In this document: positions 17,181 through 26,222 of the stretch, one piece after another
Position numbering within the stretch: position 1 is the stretch's first letter
Layout: every line of letters begins with the position of its first letter
Assembly (NCBI RefSeq): GCF_020733705.1
Contig: NZ_JAJFZM010000006.1
Span: 124,001 to 188,000 of the forward strand
DNA length: 64,000 bases
Direction of reading: 5' to 3'
Source: Nocardia australiensis
Lineage (GTDB): Bacteria; Actinomycetota; Actinomycetes; Mycobacteriales; Mycobacteriaceae
Position numbers and translations under genes: made by a program
The notes under the pieces: generated by a model
Seen by the model: only the letters and a program-made list of their open reading frames with translations
Database searches by the model: none
What the model was told of the DNA's origin: nothing

Positions 17181-17762
17181 CTAGCGGTAGCCCCGTTTAA
17201 GCAGGTACTTGGCTCCTGCCTCGAACCCGGCGGGGCTGAGCACTTCGTAGTCGAAGGCGTCAGCGAGCCGGTTGGTGGTGTCGAATGCGGCGCAGACCGC
17301 TAGCGCGTCCTCGATCTGTTGGGGTGTGACGCCCGTGGACAGCACGGTGCGCATGTCCTCGACGCTGACGGTTCCTTGCCGGAGCAGCGTGCCGAGCATC
17401 CGCAGCGTTGCCCGCAGGCCGTCGTCGATGGGGGCCGATTCCAGGTCGGCAAGCACCGCTCGAACCTTCGCGTCGTCCTGGTATGCCTGCGCCGAGGTCG
17501 CGGTGTGTGCGCCGACGCAGAACGCGCAGGCGTTGACCTTCGATACGAAGGCCGCCATCAGCTCACGGTCGGCCACCGACCAGGCGGAGGGCCCGCGCAT
17601 GGCCTCGTGAGTGAACTTCTTCGCCGGGGCGCCGTAGAAGTCGGGCCGGTAGAAGACCAGTTTGGCGGCGTCGGGTAACGACTGCCTGGAAAACATCCGG
17701 ATGAGGGCGAACAGCGCTTTGGTTCCGGGGCGATAGCCATGGTTGAGGATGTCCAGTCGCAC
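17181..17762 (-). CDS. carboxymuconolactone decarboxylase/AhpD-like protein
   Basis: The 193-residue all-helical protein has the AhpD-type redox motif CAFCVGAH (Cys about 79 and 82, His 86) in the context SKVNACAFCVGAHT. A typical peroxidase-related second half follows (QIEDALAVCAAFDTTNRLADAF). Such proteins act as alkylhydroperoxide reductases or thiol-disulfide partners. The GTG start at 17762 overlaps the TAG of the upstream gene, so the two are translated together. Both encode carboxymuconolactone-decarboxylase-fold proteins, which suggests a heteromeric pair. Confidence 0.85.
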   Translation of the reverse strand: MRLDILNHGYRPGTKALFALIRMFSRQSLPDAAKLVFYRPDFYGAPAKKFTHEAMRGPSAWSVADRELMAAFVSKVNACAFCVGAHTATSAQAYQDDAKVRAVLADLESAPIDDGLRATLRMLGTLLRQGTVSVEDMRTVLSTGVTPQQIEDALAVCAAFDTTNRLADAFDYEVLSPAGFEAGAKYLLKRGYR

Positions 17763-18133
17763 TATCGGGCCTTCTCACTGCCGGTTGCTTCGGCCAAGGC
17801 CGTCAATCCCGCCTCGTAAAGCCGGGTGGACTGGCCGACCGCAGCGGAGATCACCAGCTCGAACAGCTGGTCCTCGCTGAAGCCCGCCGCCTTGGCGGCG
17901 GCGAAGTCGGTGTCGGTGACCTGCGTCGGCCTCGTGGCGACCGTGTCGATCAGCGCGTCCAGGGGTGCGGGAACATCGGCGTTGCGGAAGGCGCGAGCAC
18001 GCAGATCCGCAGGCGCCCTGCCGTTTCCGTTGAGGAGGCGATCCACCACCGCGCGGTGCGCTGCACGCTTGTTGTCCTCGTGCGCAATGGCGCCTTGCGC
18101 GCCGTCGCCGACTTGGCCATCTGCCGCCGTCAT
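17762..18133 (-). CDS. carboxymuconolactone decarboxylase family protein (Cys-less)
   Basis: Helical, about 123 residues from ATG 18133. The core LDALIDTVATRPTQVTDTDF, AAAKAAGFSEDQLFELVISA and GQSTRLYEAGLTALAEA resembles carboxymuconolactone-decarboxylase domains, but the CxxC is missing, so a redox role is unlikely for this chain. Its stop overlaps the start of the AhpD-like gene. An ATG four codons earlier (18145) is possible; neither start has a clear ribosome binding site. The open frame continues upstream but becomes arginine-rich and non-homologous there. Confidence 0.7.
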   Translation of the reverse strand: MTAADGQVGDGAQGAIAHEDNKRAAHRAVVDRLLNGNGRAPADLRARAFRNADVPAPLDALIDTVATRPTQVTDTDFAAAKAAGFSEDQLFELVISAAVGQSTRLYEAGLTALAEATGSEKAR

Positions 18134-18367
18134 GTACACAACCATAAGCGCGGCGTGCGCCGCGTCGGGGCGGTCTGCTGAAGTCGCGCCGACCGGAAAT
18201 CGTGGTGGTGTTGACGCACACGGTGTTGCGCAAGTCGCTGACTGGCGGAATCGGGCTGTGCGAGCAATGAACTGGCGGCGAACGCGATGCGCGACCGGGC
18301 CCGCTAGCATCCCATCGGCACCGACCTCGATACGAGCCTGGTCACCAAGAATGGTTCGGTATACCGA

Positions 18368-18625
18368 CTATGCGGGCTTTTCGACCGGCAGCCCGGCCAG
18401 TGCCCATTCGAGCATTCCTTCGTCGAGTCGTTTAACGGTTCGGCCTGCGGTTTTGGCGATGCGGACAGCGTCGGTTGCCATGACGCAGTAGGTCCCGCGG
18501 CAGTAGGCGACGCTGTTGTGATCGGCGGGGAGTTCGGCGAGCCGCTCAGCGAGTTCGGCGATGGGGATGTTGATGGCACCGGGATGTCGGTACGGGTTCG
18601 CGGCTCGGTCAGGTCGTGCCTGTTG
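18368..18625 (-). pseudogene. rhodanese-domain remnant
   Basis: In a minus-strand frame ending at TAG 18370-18368 one reads HPGAINIPIAELAERLAELP, then NSVAYCRGTYCVMATDAV and GMLEWALAGLPVEKPA. This is the second half of a rhodanese domain with active-site loop CRGTYC, as found at the C-terminus of ArsR-rhodanese fusions. The N-terminal half, including the usual LLDVRP strand, and any start codon are missing. The frame runs into the 3' end of the neighbouring TetR gene. I consider it a truncated gene. Confidence 0.6.
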
Positions 18626-19256
18626 CGCGCGGGTTGGTGAATGCGCCGGCGGATGCGGCGAGTGCGGTGCTGATAGCGGCGTCGTGAGGAAGGTGCAGGT
18701 CGGGTGGGGTGCGCAGCAGTACCAACTGGTGGTAGAGCGGTGCGGTAGCGGCGATAAGCAGGGCGCGGGCGTCGGTGGTCGGCGGGATTTCTCCGCGCCG
18801 GACCGCTCGCTCGATGATGATCTCGCATTGCGTATACCGGTCCTCCCACAATCGTCGTAGGGCGCGGGCAGCCTGTTCGGAACGGAACGAGACCGCGATC
18901 AGCGCCACCGCGATCGACGCCTCCTCGGTCAGGGAGTCTTGGATCTCCTGGTTGAGTGCCGCCAAGTCGCCGCGCAGGGAACCGGTGTCGCGGGGGTGCC
19001 ATTCCATATCGCTCGCCGCGGCGAATACGTCGGTGATCAGGCCGCCGACATCGTGCCAGCGGCGGTAGACCGTGGTCCGGTGCACCCCCGCGCGGGCGGC
19101 GACCGTGTCCACGGTGAGCGCGTCGTAGCCGTTCTCGGTCAGCTCCGCGTGGACTGCTTCGAGAACCTGGGCGCGTATGCGGGCGGTTCGGCCGCCCGGC
19201 CGTGGCCGGGCGGCGGTGGTCGGCAGGAGGCTGTCTGGTGGCGGTGCGGAATTCAT
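18609..19256 (-). CDS. TetR/AcrR family regulator of the resistance locus
   Basis: The 215-residue protein has the helix-turn-helix LTVDTVAARAGVHRTTVYRRW (about residues 47-67) after GGRTARIRAQVLEAVHAEL, and a TetR_C-type C-terminal domain (EIQDSLTEEASIAVALIAV). It is divergent from the ABC-F and Vat genes with about 150 bp between the coding regions. The perfect short palindrome there makes it the likely drug-responsive repressor. Its 3' end overlaps the region of the rhodanese remnant. Confidence 0.92.
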   Translation of the reverse strand: MNSAPPPDSLLPTTAARPRPGGRTARIRAQVLEAVHAELTENGYDALTVDTVAARAGVHRTTVYRRWHDVGGLITDVFAAASDMEWHPRDTGSLRGDLAALNQEIQDSLTEEASIAVALIAVSFRSEQAARALRRLWEDRYTQCEIIIERAVRRGEIPPTTDARALLIAATAPLYHQLVLLRTPPDLHLPHDAAISTALAASAGAFTNPRATGTT

Positions 19257-19306
19257 CGTCGGTTGTCCGATTGCTTGACGGGGTATGACTGTGGAGTTAC
19301 CTTAGT

Positions 19307-19317
19307 ACAACAGTTGT
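19307..19317. promoter_or_regulatory. candidate operator of the ABC-F/Vat locus
   Basis: ACAAC at 19307-19311 and GTTGT at 19313-19317 are perfect inverted arms about one base. Flanking AGT and ACT extend the symmetry imperfectly. It lies between the divergent TetR and ABC-F genes. Short arms mean a chance palindrome is possible. Confidence 0.45.
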
Positions 19318-19337
19318 CGCACTAGTGAGGTTTGCTG

Positions 19338-19478
19338 ATGCTCTTTCGAAGTGTTCACCCGGCCCTGCGGTCCTCGATGGCCGCGCCGTTCTCGAATGCT
19401 TCGGAGTGTGCATATGCCTACGCAGATCACCGCGCTCGCGGTCAGCAAGTCCTTCCACGGTCGGCGTGTTCTCGATGA
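19338..19478 (+). other. possible leader ORF upstream of and overlapping the ABC-F gene
   Basis: ATG 19338, eight bases after GTGAGG, opens a 46-codon frame that begins MLFRSVHPALRSSMAAPF and runs past the ABC-F start (19414) to a TGA at 19476-19478. ABC-F antibiotic resistance genes are often controlled by drug-induced stalling on a leader peptide, so this frame is noted as a candidate. It has no family resemblance and may be fortuitous. Confidence 0.3.
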
Positions 19479-21021
19479 GGTGACGTGTGCGCTCGCCGCT
19501 GGAGAGCGCACCGGGATCATCGGTGAGAACGGATCCGGCAAGTCCACCCTGTTGCGTCTGTTCGCCGGGCGGGAGCGGCCCGACCAGGGCGAGATCGTTG
19601 TCCATGCCGATGGTGGCGTCGGCTACCTAGCCCAGGACGAGCAGTTACCGCCACAGCTGACGGTTCAGCAGGTCATCGACCGGGCTCTGAGTGAGCTGCG
19701 CGCAATCGAGCGCCGGATGCGCCGCCTGGAGGTCACGATGGCCGCGGGCGACGAGTCCGGGATGGCCGAATACGCCGATCTGACAACGTTATTCGAACTA
19801 CGCGGCGGATACGAGGCCGATGCCCGGGTGAACCGGGCGCTGCACGGTTTGGGATTGGGTCTGGTGGACCGTGGCCGCGCGGTCGGCGGGCTGTCGGGTG
19901 GGGAACAGACCCGGCTACGTCTGGCGGCGGTGCTGGCGGCCGGGTCCGAGGTGCTGCTTCTGGACGAGCCGACCAATCATCTCGACGACGAGGCCCTCAC
20001 CTGGCTGGAAGATCACCTGCGTACCCGTCGCGGCACGACGGTGGCGGTATCCCACGACCGGGTCTTCCTCGAGCGAGTCGCAACCGTCCTGCTGGAGGTC
20101 GACGCCGACCGGCAACGTGTCGTCCGCTACGGCAACGGCTACGCGGGCTTCCGCGCCGAGAAGGCGGCGGCGCGAGCACGGTGGGCCCAGGCCCATGCGC
20201 AATGGCAGGCCGAGGCCGACCGGCTCGGTGAGGTCGTCGCCACCACCGCGCGGCGGGTAGCCCCGGGCCGGGCGATGAAGGACAACAACAAAATGGCCTA
20301 CGACCGGGCGGGCGGACGGGTGCAGCAGTCGCTGGCCAGTCGAGTCCGCAATGCGGAGGAACGGCTCCGCCGCCTGCTCGCGGACCCGGTGCCACCGCCG
20401 CCGGAACCGCTGCGCTTCACCCCCACTCTCACGGCAGGCCGAAGGCGCGGCACTGTGTTCGAGGCCACCGACATCACCGTCGCGGGTCGGCTCGACCGGA
20501 CCAGCGTCACGGTCGCCGTGGGTGAGCGCCTGCTGGTCACCGGTCCGAACGGCGCAGGCAAAACCACCCTGCTGCGAGTCCTGGCCGGTGCGCTCGCGCC
20601 GCACAGTGGCACCGTTACCCGCTGCGGCAGGATCGGTTATCTCGCGCAGCAGCCGCGCCCCGCCGAACCCGGGGACACAGTGCTGGCCGCCTTCGCTCGC
20701 GGTCGCACGGGACAGCCCGACCAGCACGCCGAACGGCTGTTGTCGCTGGGCTTGTTCGACCGCGACCGGCTTACAACGCGCGTCGAGAACTTGTCCACCG
20801 GCCAGCGGCAGCGCCTCGCCTTGGCACGGCTGGTCAGCGAGCCTGTCGATGTGCTGCTGCTCGACGAGCCCACCAATCACCTGTCGCCCGGCCTGGTCGA
20901 GGAGCTGGAAACCGCCCTGGCCGATTATCGAGGCGCCCTCGTGATCGTCAGCCACGACCGCAGGCTTCGTGCACGCTGGAACGGTGCCAACCTCGACCTG
21001 CGGGCGTCGGCATCGGTCTGA
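19414..21021 (+). CDS. ABC-F type ribosomal protection protein (TlrC/OleB-like)
   Basis: The 535 residues carry two ABC domains and no membrane segment. Domain 1 has Walker [10 protein letters not shown], signature [12 protein letters not shown] and Walker [11 protein letters not shown], followed by an arginine-rich linker (about residues 230-320) that would be the antibiotic-resistance arm reaching the peptidyl-transferase centre. Domain 2 has [23 protein letters not shown] and [10 protein letters not shown] with VSHD. This layout is that of actinobacterial Tlr(C)/Car(A)/Ole(B)-type proteins, which displace macrolides, lincosamides, streptogramins or pleuromutilins from ribosomes. It is followed 37 bp later by a streptogramin acetyltransferase, which supports a resistance role. 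Confidence 0.93.
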   Translation: MPTQITALAVSKSFHGRRVLDEVTCALAAGERTGIIGENGSGKSTLLRLFAGRERPDQGEIVVHADGGVGYLAQDEQLPPQLTVQQVIDRALSELRAIERRMRRLEVTMAAGDESGMAEYADLTTLFELRGGYEADARVNRALHGLGLGLVDRGRAVGGLSGGEQTRLRLAAVLAAGSEVLLLDEPTNHLDDEALTWLEDHLRTRRGTTVAVSHDRVFLERVATVLLEVDADRQRVVRYGNGYAGFRAEKAAARARWAQAHAQWQAEADRLGEVVATTARRVAPGRAMKDNNKMAYDRAGGRVQQSLASRVRNAEERLRRLLADPVPPPPEPLRFTPTLTAGRRRGTVFEATDITVAGRLDRTSVTVAVGERLLVTGPNGAGKTTLLRVLAGALAPHSGTVTRCGRIGYLAQQPRPAEPGDTVLAAFARGRTGQPDQHAERLLSLGLFDRDRLTTRVENLSTGQRQRLALARLVSEPVDVLLLDEPTNHLSPGLVEELETALADYRGALVIVSHDRRLRARWNGANLDLRASASV

Positions 21022-21058
21022 AGCTTGCCGAATATCCACTGTCTGAAGGAGTTTCGCT

Positions 21059-21718
21059 GTGTCCGATAAGCCCGCCTCGGTTCCCGCAGACCCGGCCGCG
21101 CTCCACCCCATGCCCGGTCAGCCACGGGTGGTACTGCTGAAGCCGCTGGTCACCTCCCCTCTGATCGAGGTCGGAGAGTTCTCCTATTACGACGACCCGG
21201 ACGATCCGGCAGCATTCGAAACCCGCAACGTGCTGTACCACTACGGGCCGGAGAAGCTGATCATCGGGAAGTTCTGTGCACTCGCCACCGGCGTGCGGTT
21301 CATCATGAACGGTGCCAACCACCGCATGGACGGCCCCTCGACCTTCCCCTTCCCCATCATGGGCGGCTCGTGGGGCGACCACGTCGACCTGGTCACCGGC
21401 CTGCCGAGCCGTGGAGACACCGTCGTCGGCAACGACGTCTGGTTCGGCAACGGCGTGACGGTGATGCCCGGCGTGCGGATCGGCCACGGCGCGATCGTCA
21501 GTACCGGCTCCGTGGTCACCGGCGACGTACCCGACTACGGCATCGTCGGCGGCAATCCGGCCCGCCTGATTCGCACCCGCTACAACGACTCCGACATCTC
21601 CAGGCTGCTGGCGGTGGCCTGGTGGGATTGGCCCGTCGACCACATCACCGCACACGTGCGAACGATCATGTCAGGCAGCATTGCCGACCTCGAAGCCGCC
21701 GCTGAAGAACTGAAATGA
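21059..21718 (+). CDS. Vat-type streptogramin A O-acetyltransferase (xenobiotic acetyltransferase)
   Basis: The 219-residue left-handed beta-helix acetyltransferase starts at GTG 21059 behind GAAGGAG. It has the Vat/CatB pattern: [21 protein letters not shown] at the N-terminus (split here), [20 protein letters not shown] followed by the catalytic-His segment NHRMDG. Hexapeptide repeats follow ([32 protein letters not shown]) and then the C-terminal PARLIRTRY. Members O-acetylate group A streptogramins or related drugs. It lies between the ABC-F gene and a dead macrolide glycosyltransferase, on the same strand. Confidence 0.92.
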   Translation: MSDKPASVPADPAALHPMPGQPRVVLLKPLVTSPLIEVGEFSYYDDPDDPAAFETRNVLYHYGPEKLIIGKFCALATGVRFIMNGANHRMDGPSTFPFPIMGGSWGDHVDLVTGLPSRGDTVVGNDVWFGNGVTVMPGVRIGHGAIVSTGSVVTGDVPDYGIVGGNPARLIRTRYNDSDISRLLAVAWWDWPVDHITAHVRTIMSGSIADLEAAAEELK

Positions 21719-21728
21719 GGGAACCACT

Positions 21729-22094
21729 ATGCCTGCTGGTCCTGCCAACATCGCTATGGTCGGCATCCCGATCGTCAGCCATGTCCAGCCCAGCCTCGAG
21801 ATCATTCGCGAACTGGTGACTCGCGGCCATCGCGTAACCTAGGCCAACGACCCGACCGTGGCCGACCTGATCACCGCCACCGGCGCCGAATTCGTCTCCC
21901 GCACTTCGGTATTGCCCGTCGCCGACAACAACTGGCCCGACGAACCCGTCGATGTGATGAATCTCTTCGACGACGCCATCCAGGCACTCGAGCAGTTGTG
22001 CGCCGCCTGCGAACACGACCCGGCGGACCTCGAGCTGTACGACATCGGCGCCTACGCCGCGCGTGCCCTCGTGATGTCTGCGATGGTCAGCTGA
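21729..22094 (+). pseudogene. truncated macrolide glycosyltransferase (MGT family)
   Basis: ATG 21729 lies 10 bp after the Vat stop with a GAGGGA site. The reading is [20 protein letters not shown], then [11 protein letters not shown], a TAG at 21840-21842 where Tyr (TAC) is usual, then ADLITATGAEFVSRTSVLP, FDDAIQALEQL and YDIGAYAARAL. This is the N-terminal acceptor domain of MGT-type glycosyltransferases, which inactivate macrolides using UDP-sugars. The frame ends at 22094 and the nucleotide-sugar-binding C-terminal two thirds are absent. A nonsense codon and the truncation make it inactive. Confidence 0.8.
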
Positions 22095-22122
22095 TCCATC
22101 ACTCCGAGAAGACCGAACTGGT

Positions 22123-23445
22123 CTACCGCCACGCCTGGCGCACACGCGACCAGGGCGAGCTCTGTCGACCGAGATCGGCTTTGCGGCGATGGTCGGATGC
22201 GGGGGGAAGTATCGCAACAGTCGCCGCGGTGACCACGAGAAGCAGCGTGATGTAGACGGCGAAGCCCAGGGAGTTATTGCCGGTGGCATGCTTCAGCAGC
22301 GGCGTGGTGCCACCGAAGACCGCGACTGTCACTCCATACGGAAGTCCCTGTCCGACAGCGCGATACCGGGTGGGGACGACGCTTCCGGCCACTGCGGGGA
22401 ACACCGACAGCATGGCCGCAAGGCCGATATTTCCGGTGATTACCACGAACCAGTAGGTCGCGACCCCCGCACGGTCGAGCCAGTATTGCAGCGGCACCGT
22501 CACCGCTGCCATGACCGCCGATCCGCCCAGAAGCACTGTGCGCGCACCGATCCGGTCGCCGAACAGACCGAACAGCGGCAGTCCGATCACGAATACCGCG
22601 GTCGCAGCGCACGTGGCGAGCAGTACCGAGCTGTCGCTCAGGTGCAGCACACTGATGGCGTAGTTGCTCGGTACGGCGCTCCAAAGGTAGAAGGCGGCGG
22701 TAACCCCTGCGGTCAACCCGACGACCGACAACATCGGCAGTGCAAGCTCACGGCGGGCCCGCCACAGCGACATCGGTGCCGTGGTGCGCGACATGTGCTC
22801 GAACTCCGCCGTTTCAGGCAGTCGCATCCGAAACACGAAGAAGACCACCGACGCGATTCCGGCCAGCAGGAACGGAATTCTCCAGTAGCCTCGAGATACC
22901 GCCTCAGCGCCGAGCACTGCGACCAATCCGACCGCGATCAGATTGGCGACGAGCTTTCCGAGTCCGGCGAAGGTGTAGACCATGCTTGCGAACAGGCTGC
23001 GCCGCAACACCGGAGCCATCTCGTAGAGATAGGTCTGCGCGACAGGCAACTCACCACCCTGCGCGAACCCTAACAGCAGCCGTAGCACCAACAGCAGCGC
23101 CGGTGACCAGGCACCGATGATCGCAATGCCCGGCAGCGCGGCCATTCCCAGACTCGCCACACCAGACAACGCAATACACACCAGCATCGCTGCCCGCCGT
23201 CCGTTCCGGTCTGCGAGCCGCCCCACCACCAGCCCGCCGATCGGCCGCGCCAAAAACCCGGCGGCGAACACCCCGAACCCGTACACCAGAGAACCTTCGA
23301 TATCGCCGCCGAAGAATGTGACCGCGAAGTAATTGACCAGCAGCGCATACAGCACCCAGTCGTAGCTCTCCAGCGCCACTCCGGCACAGATCGCCGCAGG
23401 CCGATATAGCATCGCGCTCGTCTGCACCGCTGCGGGTTTGGTCAT
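22123..23445 (-). CDS. MFS transporter, metabolite:H+ symporter (MHS) type
   Basis: The 440-residue protein has 12 predicted membrane helices. It starts with AICAGVALESYDWVLYALL, the MHS-type first helix, then VVGRLADRNGRRAAM (loop 2-3 motif) and a long charged loop after helix 6 (RLPETAEFEHMSRTT), which is where MHS members carry PES/E motifs. The family takes up shikimate, citrate, proline/betaine or aromatic acids. It faces the resistance locus convergently and shows no operon link. Its C-terminal tail is basic and cytoplasmic. Confidence 0.88.
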   Translation of the reverse strand: MTKPAAVQTSAMLYRPAAICAGVALESYDWVLYALLVNYFAVTFFGGDIEGSLVYGFGVFAAGFLARPIGGLVVGRLADRNGRRAAMLVCIALSGVASLGMAALPGIAIIGAWSPALLLVLRLLLGFAQGGELPVAQTYLYEMAPVLRRSLFASMVYTFAGLGKLVANLIAVGLVAVLGAEAVSRGYWRIPFLLAGIASVVFFVFRMRLPETAEFEHMSRTTAPMSLWRARRELALPMLSVVGLTAGVTAAFYLWSAVPSNYAISVLHLSDSSVLLATCAATAVFVIGLPLFGLFGDRIGARTVLLGGSAVMAAVTVPLQYWLDRAGVATYWFVVITGNIGLAAMLSVFPAVAGSVVPTRYRAVGQGLPYGVTVAVFGGTTPLLKHATGNNSLGFAVYITLLLVVTAATVAILPPASDHRRKADLGRQSSPWSRVRQAWR

Positions 23446-23616
23446 CCCAGATCTGCCGCCGACCGGGGCGAGGTGTGCGAGCGCATCGGGTTCGATTCGA
23501 CGGCGGCGGTTCGAAACAGTTGCACCATCCGGATCTCACCGTCTGGTGCCTCGTCAAGGAACATTGGCGCAGCCATACCGGTCATCGCGGAGCCCTCACG
23601 ATCAGATTTCCCGATA

Positions 23617-24573
23617 TCAGAAGATGCTCAGTGCAACGGATTCCGGCAACCCCGGCAGAACAGCAGAGTATTGCGGGACAGGGGCTGCTGCCACGCCGCG
23701 GATGACCGCGGGAGGCAGGTGGACCGGCGGTTTCGCCAGCCAGGCGAGGACACGACCTGAAACCCGGTGCACGAGTGCGGGGTACAGTTCGCCCGCTGAA
23801 CCGACCGCTGACAAGATCCGCGCCGGCAGCGACTCACCGCGTGATTCGACATGGTCAGCCAGTTCGTGTGAAATTCCCTGTATGGCAAGCCCGTCGGTAC
23901 CACGCACGCAACGGAACGCATAACGCACCCTGGTGATCCGACCGTCAGGCCGAATGATCGGGAGTTCGCCCGTGCCGACCTGCCCCTCCTCGATGCCTTC
24001 CACTGCGGCCAGCAGGTCGACAAGTTCGCTCACTCCGGTTGCGGTGGACAGCAATTCGGTGAGCGTCGGATCCCGGTCCTCCGCAAGACCATAGAAACTG
24101 GCGACACCTGCTGACGTCACGGGCTCCGGGAACCCGTCGCGCAGCTCCCAGGTCCACCCGATGGCGCGCGGCGGCGGTGGCGGGTTGGTCTCCTTAGCGC
24201 CCAGCCACACCATCACCGCATGCACGTGCCGCTGCGGTCCGAGAATCGGGCGGGCGTAGGCGAGCCGGGTTCCTGGCGTCAGATCGACCAGGGTTTGGGA
24301 GTCCTTGAGATTGTCCACGACCACCCCGACCAGTTTCTGCACCATGGCCAGCGAGGAGCCTCGATACACGTTTGCGAGCGGTCGCCACTTACGCGCTCGC
24401 GAACCCGCCGCGATCACCGTTGGCGTGTCAGACAGAGTGTCGATGACAAGCCACTCCCCCTCACCCAAGTTGCGCTCCCCCTCCCTCATACCGCGCCCAT
24501 CGACCGCCCACCCTATCGGATCGCAACCGACCGCCGGCAGCTCCGCAGATGCGCGCGTGCCCGCCCCGGTCAT
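23617..24573 (-). CDS. DUF5593/GAF-like actinobacterial protein
   Basis: The 318 residues carry a first block WLVIDTLSDTPTVIAAGSRA and RKWRPLANV and a DLTPGTRLAYARPILG region. PAS-like halves follow around WTWELRDGFPEPVTSAGVA and ITRVRYAFRCVRGTDGLAI, then an LHRV-type end with HLPPAVIRGVAAAPV. I recognise it as the family annotated DUF5593/DUF5628 or GAF-domain protein in Mycobacterium and Nocardia, of unknown function. The name is from memory and uncertain. It overlaps the upstream flavin monooxygenase gene by 4 nt and so belongs to its operon. Confidence 0.6.
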   Translation of the reverse strand: MTGAGTRASAELPAVGCDPIGWAVDGRGMREGERNLGEGEWLVIDTLSDTPTVIAAGSRARKWRPLANVYRGSSLAMVQKLVGVVVDNLKDSQTLVDLTPGTRLAYARPILGPQRHVHAVMVWLGAKETNPPPPPRAIGWTWELRDGFPEPVTSAGVASFYGLAEDRDPTLTELLSTATGVSELVDLLAAVEGIEEGQVGTGELPIIRPDGRITRVRYAFRCVRGTDGLAIQGISHELADHVESRGESLPARILSAVGSAGELYPALVHRVSGRVLAWLAKPPVHLPPAVIRGVAAAPVPQYSAVLPGLPESVALSIF

Positions 24574-26093
24574 GAGAGCTCACGGGTCGCCGCTGGTAGA
24601 GGCGCGCCGAACCATCGCACAACTGCCTCGCGAAGCCCAGCGGCCCCGCCCCTCAGACTGCCTGACCAAGCCACGTATCCGTCTGGACGCAGCAGCACCG
24701 TGGGCGGTAGGTCCTCGGGTATCCGCTCGACCAGGACCACATCGATCAGCCCGTGATGCAGCTCGGTATCGGCGTGCGCCGCCTCCCGCGCGCTGACCAG
24801 CAGCACCGAACGCCCCGCAGTGAGTAGTTCGGCAACCGTAATCGGCCCGTCTGTGGTGTCGAGGGTGAGGTTCCGGAAGAACGAACCCGCATGCTGCCCT
24901 GCATCCTCTGTGGCCGGATAGCGCAGGGATTCGCCGTTTATAACATCGGCCACCCGGTCGTGTGCGTCCGGACTGCTCAGCAGGTCGCCGATGAACGCGC
25001 GTAGCGAATTGTGTTCGGCCCGTGGGTTCATCAGCATCGACTGCACCCTCGTGTTGTCCACCACCTGAGCGGCCACCGGTTGCCGTTCAGCCATATAGGT
25101 GTCCAGCAGGGCGGATTGCGCGCCATACCGCAGCACCGCGACGAGTTTCCAGCCCAGGTTCACCGCGTCCTGCAGCCCGGTGTTGAGGCCCTGGCCGCCG
25201 AGCGGAAAGTGGACGTGCGCGGCATCGCCCGCCAGGAACAATCGCCCATCGCGGTAGTTGCGGGCGAGCCTGCTGAAATCATTGAACCGACTGGTGTATT
25301 CGAGATCTGCGAGTTCGACATGGCTACCGACGATCCGGTCGACCGCCGCGCCGAATTCCGCCGCCGTGATCGGTTTGCGCCGATCCGCATCCGGGCCGTC
25401 GAATTCGAAAGTGATGATACGAGAGGACCCGAAACGGTTGAGGTTCAACAGGGTCCACCCGCGCGGAGTCTGTTGCCAGCCAGGCCGTAGTTGCTCGGGA
25501 TGGGGCAGCCGAGCCATGCCGAGCATGGCGCGCATGGTCGGCGGGTACTCGACAGTCTCGAACCGACCGTGCGTGCGCACGATGCTGCGCGCGCCGTCGC
25601 ACCCGACCACGTAGTTTGCTCGCAGCGACCGTTCGACGCCGTCCTCGTCGGTGACCGTCAATACGACGCCGTCTGTCATGCTGTGCAGTTCACGCACGGT
25701 GTGTCCCCGGCGGATAGTGACGCCGAGCGTCGCGGCCCGCTCGCTAAGTGCCCGTTCCAGATCGGCCTGGGCGAGGCCGATCATCACCGGGCCCTCCACC
25801 GCCGCAGTGCGCAGTCCCAGCCAGGGATATCCGGCGAATTGGAACGGCTCTCGGGAGATCTTGGTGTGATCGGTTTCCCCGAGCGGGAAGCGCAAGATTC
25901 CGCGCCGCGCCAGCGTCTGGATTGCCCTGGCGTGGTAGGTGCCCGCCTTCGGTTGTCTGCTGACCTCCAGCTTGGATTCGATCACCACGACGTCGACGCC
26001 ATGCAATCGCAGCTCACCCGCCAGCAGCATTCCGACAGGACCGCCACCAACCACCGCGACCTCACAATGCTGGTCCACCTGTTGCGCCGCCAT
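24570..26093 (-). CDS. FAD-dependent aromatic monooxygenase (PHBH fold)
   Basis: The 507 residues have the GxGxxG dinucleotide motif VAVVGGGPVGMLLAGELRL (about residues 12-30), then YHARAIQTLARRGIL, the DG motif VVGCDGARSIVRTHG (about 160-175), and the second FAD motif LFLAGDAAHVHFPLGGQGLN (about 285-305) with NTGLQDAVNLGWKLV. A thioredoxin-like C-terminal domain of about 130 residues completes the class A aromatic hydroxylase layout, as in polyketide hydroxylases and rifampicin monooxygenase. Position downstream of P450, exporter and AfsA genes suggests a tailoring step; resistance-type drug oxidation is an alternative. Confidence 0.92.
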   Translation of the reverse strand: MAAQQVDQHCEVAVVGGGPVGMLLAGELRLHGVDVVVIESKLEVSRQPKAGTYHARAIQTLARRGILRFPLGETDHTKISREPFQFAGYPWLGLRTAAVEGPVMIGLAQADLERALSERAATLGVTIRRGHTVRELHSMTDGVVLTVTDEDGVERSLRANYVVGCDGARSIVRTHGRFETVEYPPTMRAMLGMARLPHPEQLRPGWQQTPRGWTLLNLNRFGSSRIITFEFDGPDADRRKPITAAEFGAAVDRIVGSHVELADLEYTSRFNDFSRLARNYRDGRLFLAGDAAHVHFPLGGQGLNTGLQDAVNLGWKLVAVLRYGAQSALLDTYMAERQPVAAQVVDNTRVQSMLMNPRAEHNSLRAFIGDLLSSPDAHDRVADVINGESLRYPATEDAGQHAGSFFRNLTLDTTDGPITVAELLTAGRSVLLVSAREAAHADTELHHGLIDVVLVERIPEDLPPTVLLRPDGYVAWSGSLRGGAAGLREAVVRWFGAPLPAATRELS

Positions 26094-26222
26094 CTTTCAC
26101 GCCCTTCTCCTCATCGAAACCGCTGCTCCCGCCGATCCATTGCCTTCTGGGCATGGCCTACCGATCTTTCGGGGAGTCCCGCACCAGCGCGCCCGCTTCA
26201 ATCGGCACTCCGGCCATAGCCG

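Noticed and set aside
19915-21111. 398-residue minus-strand open frame
   Set aside because: Antisense shadow of the ABC-F gene.
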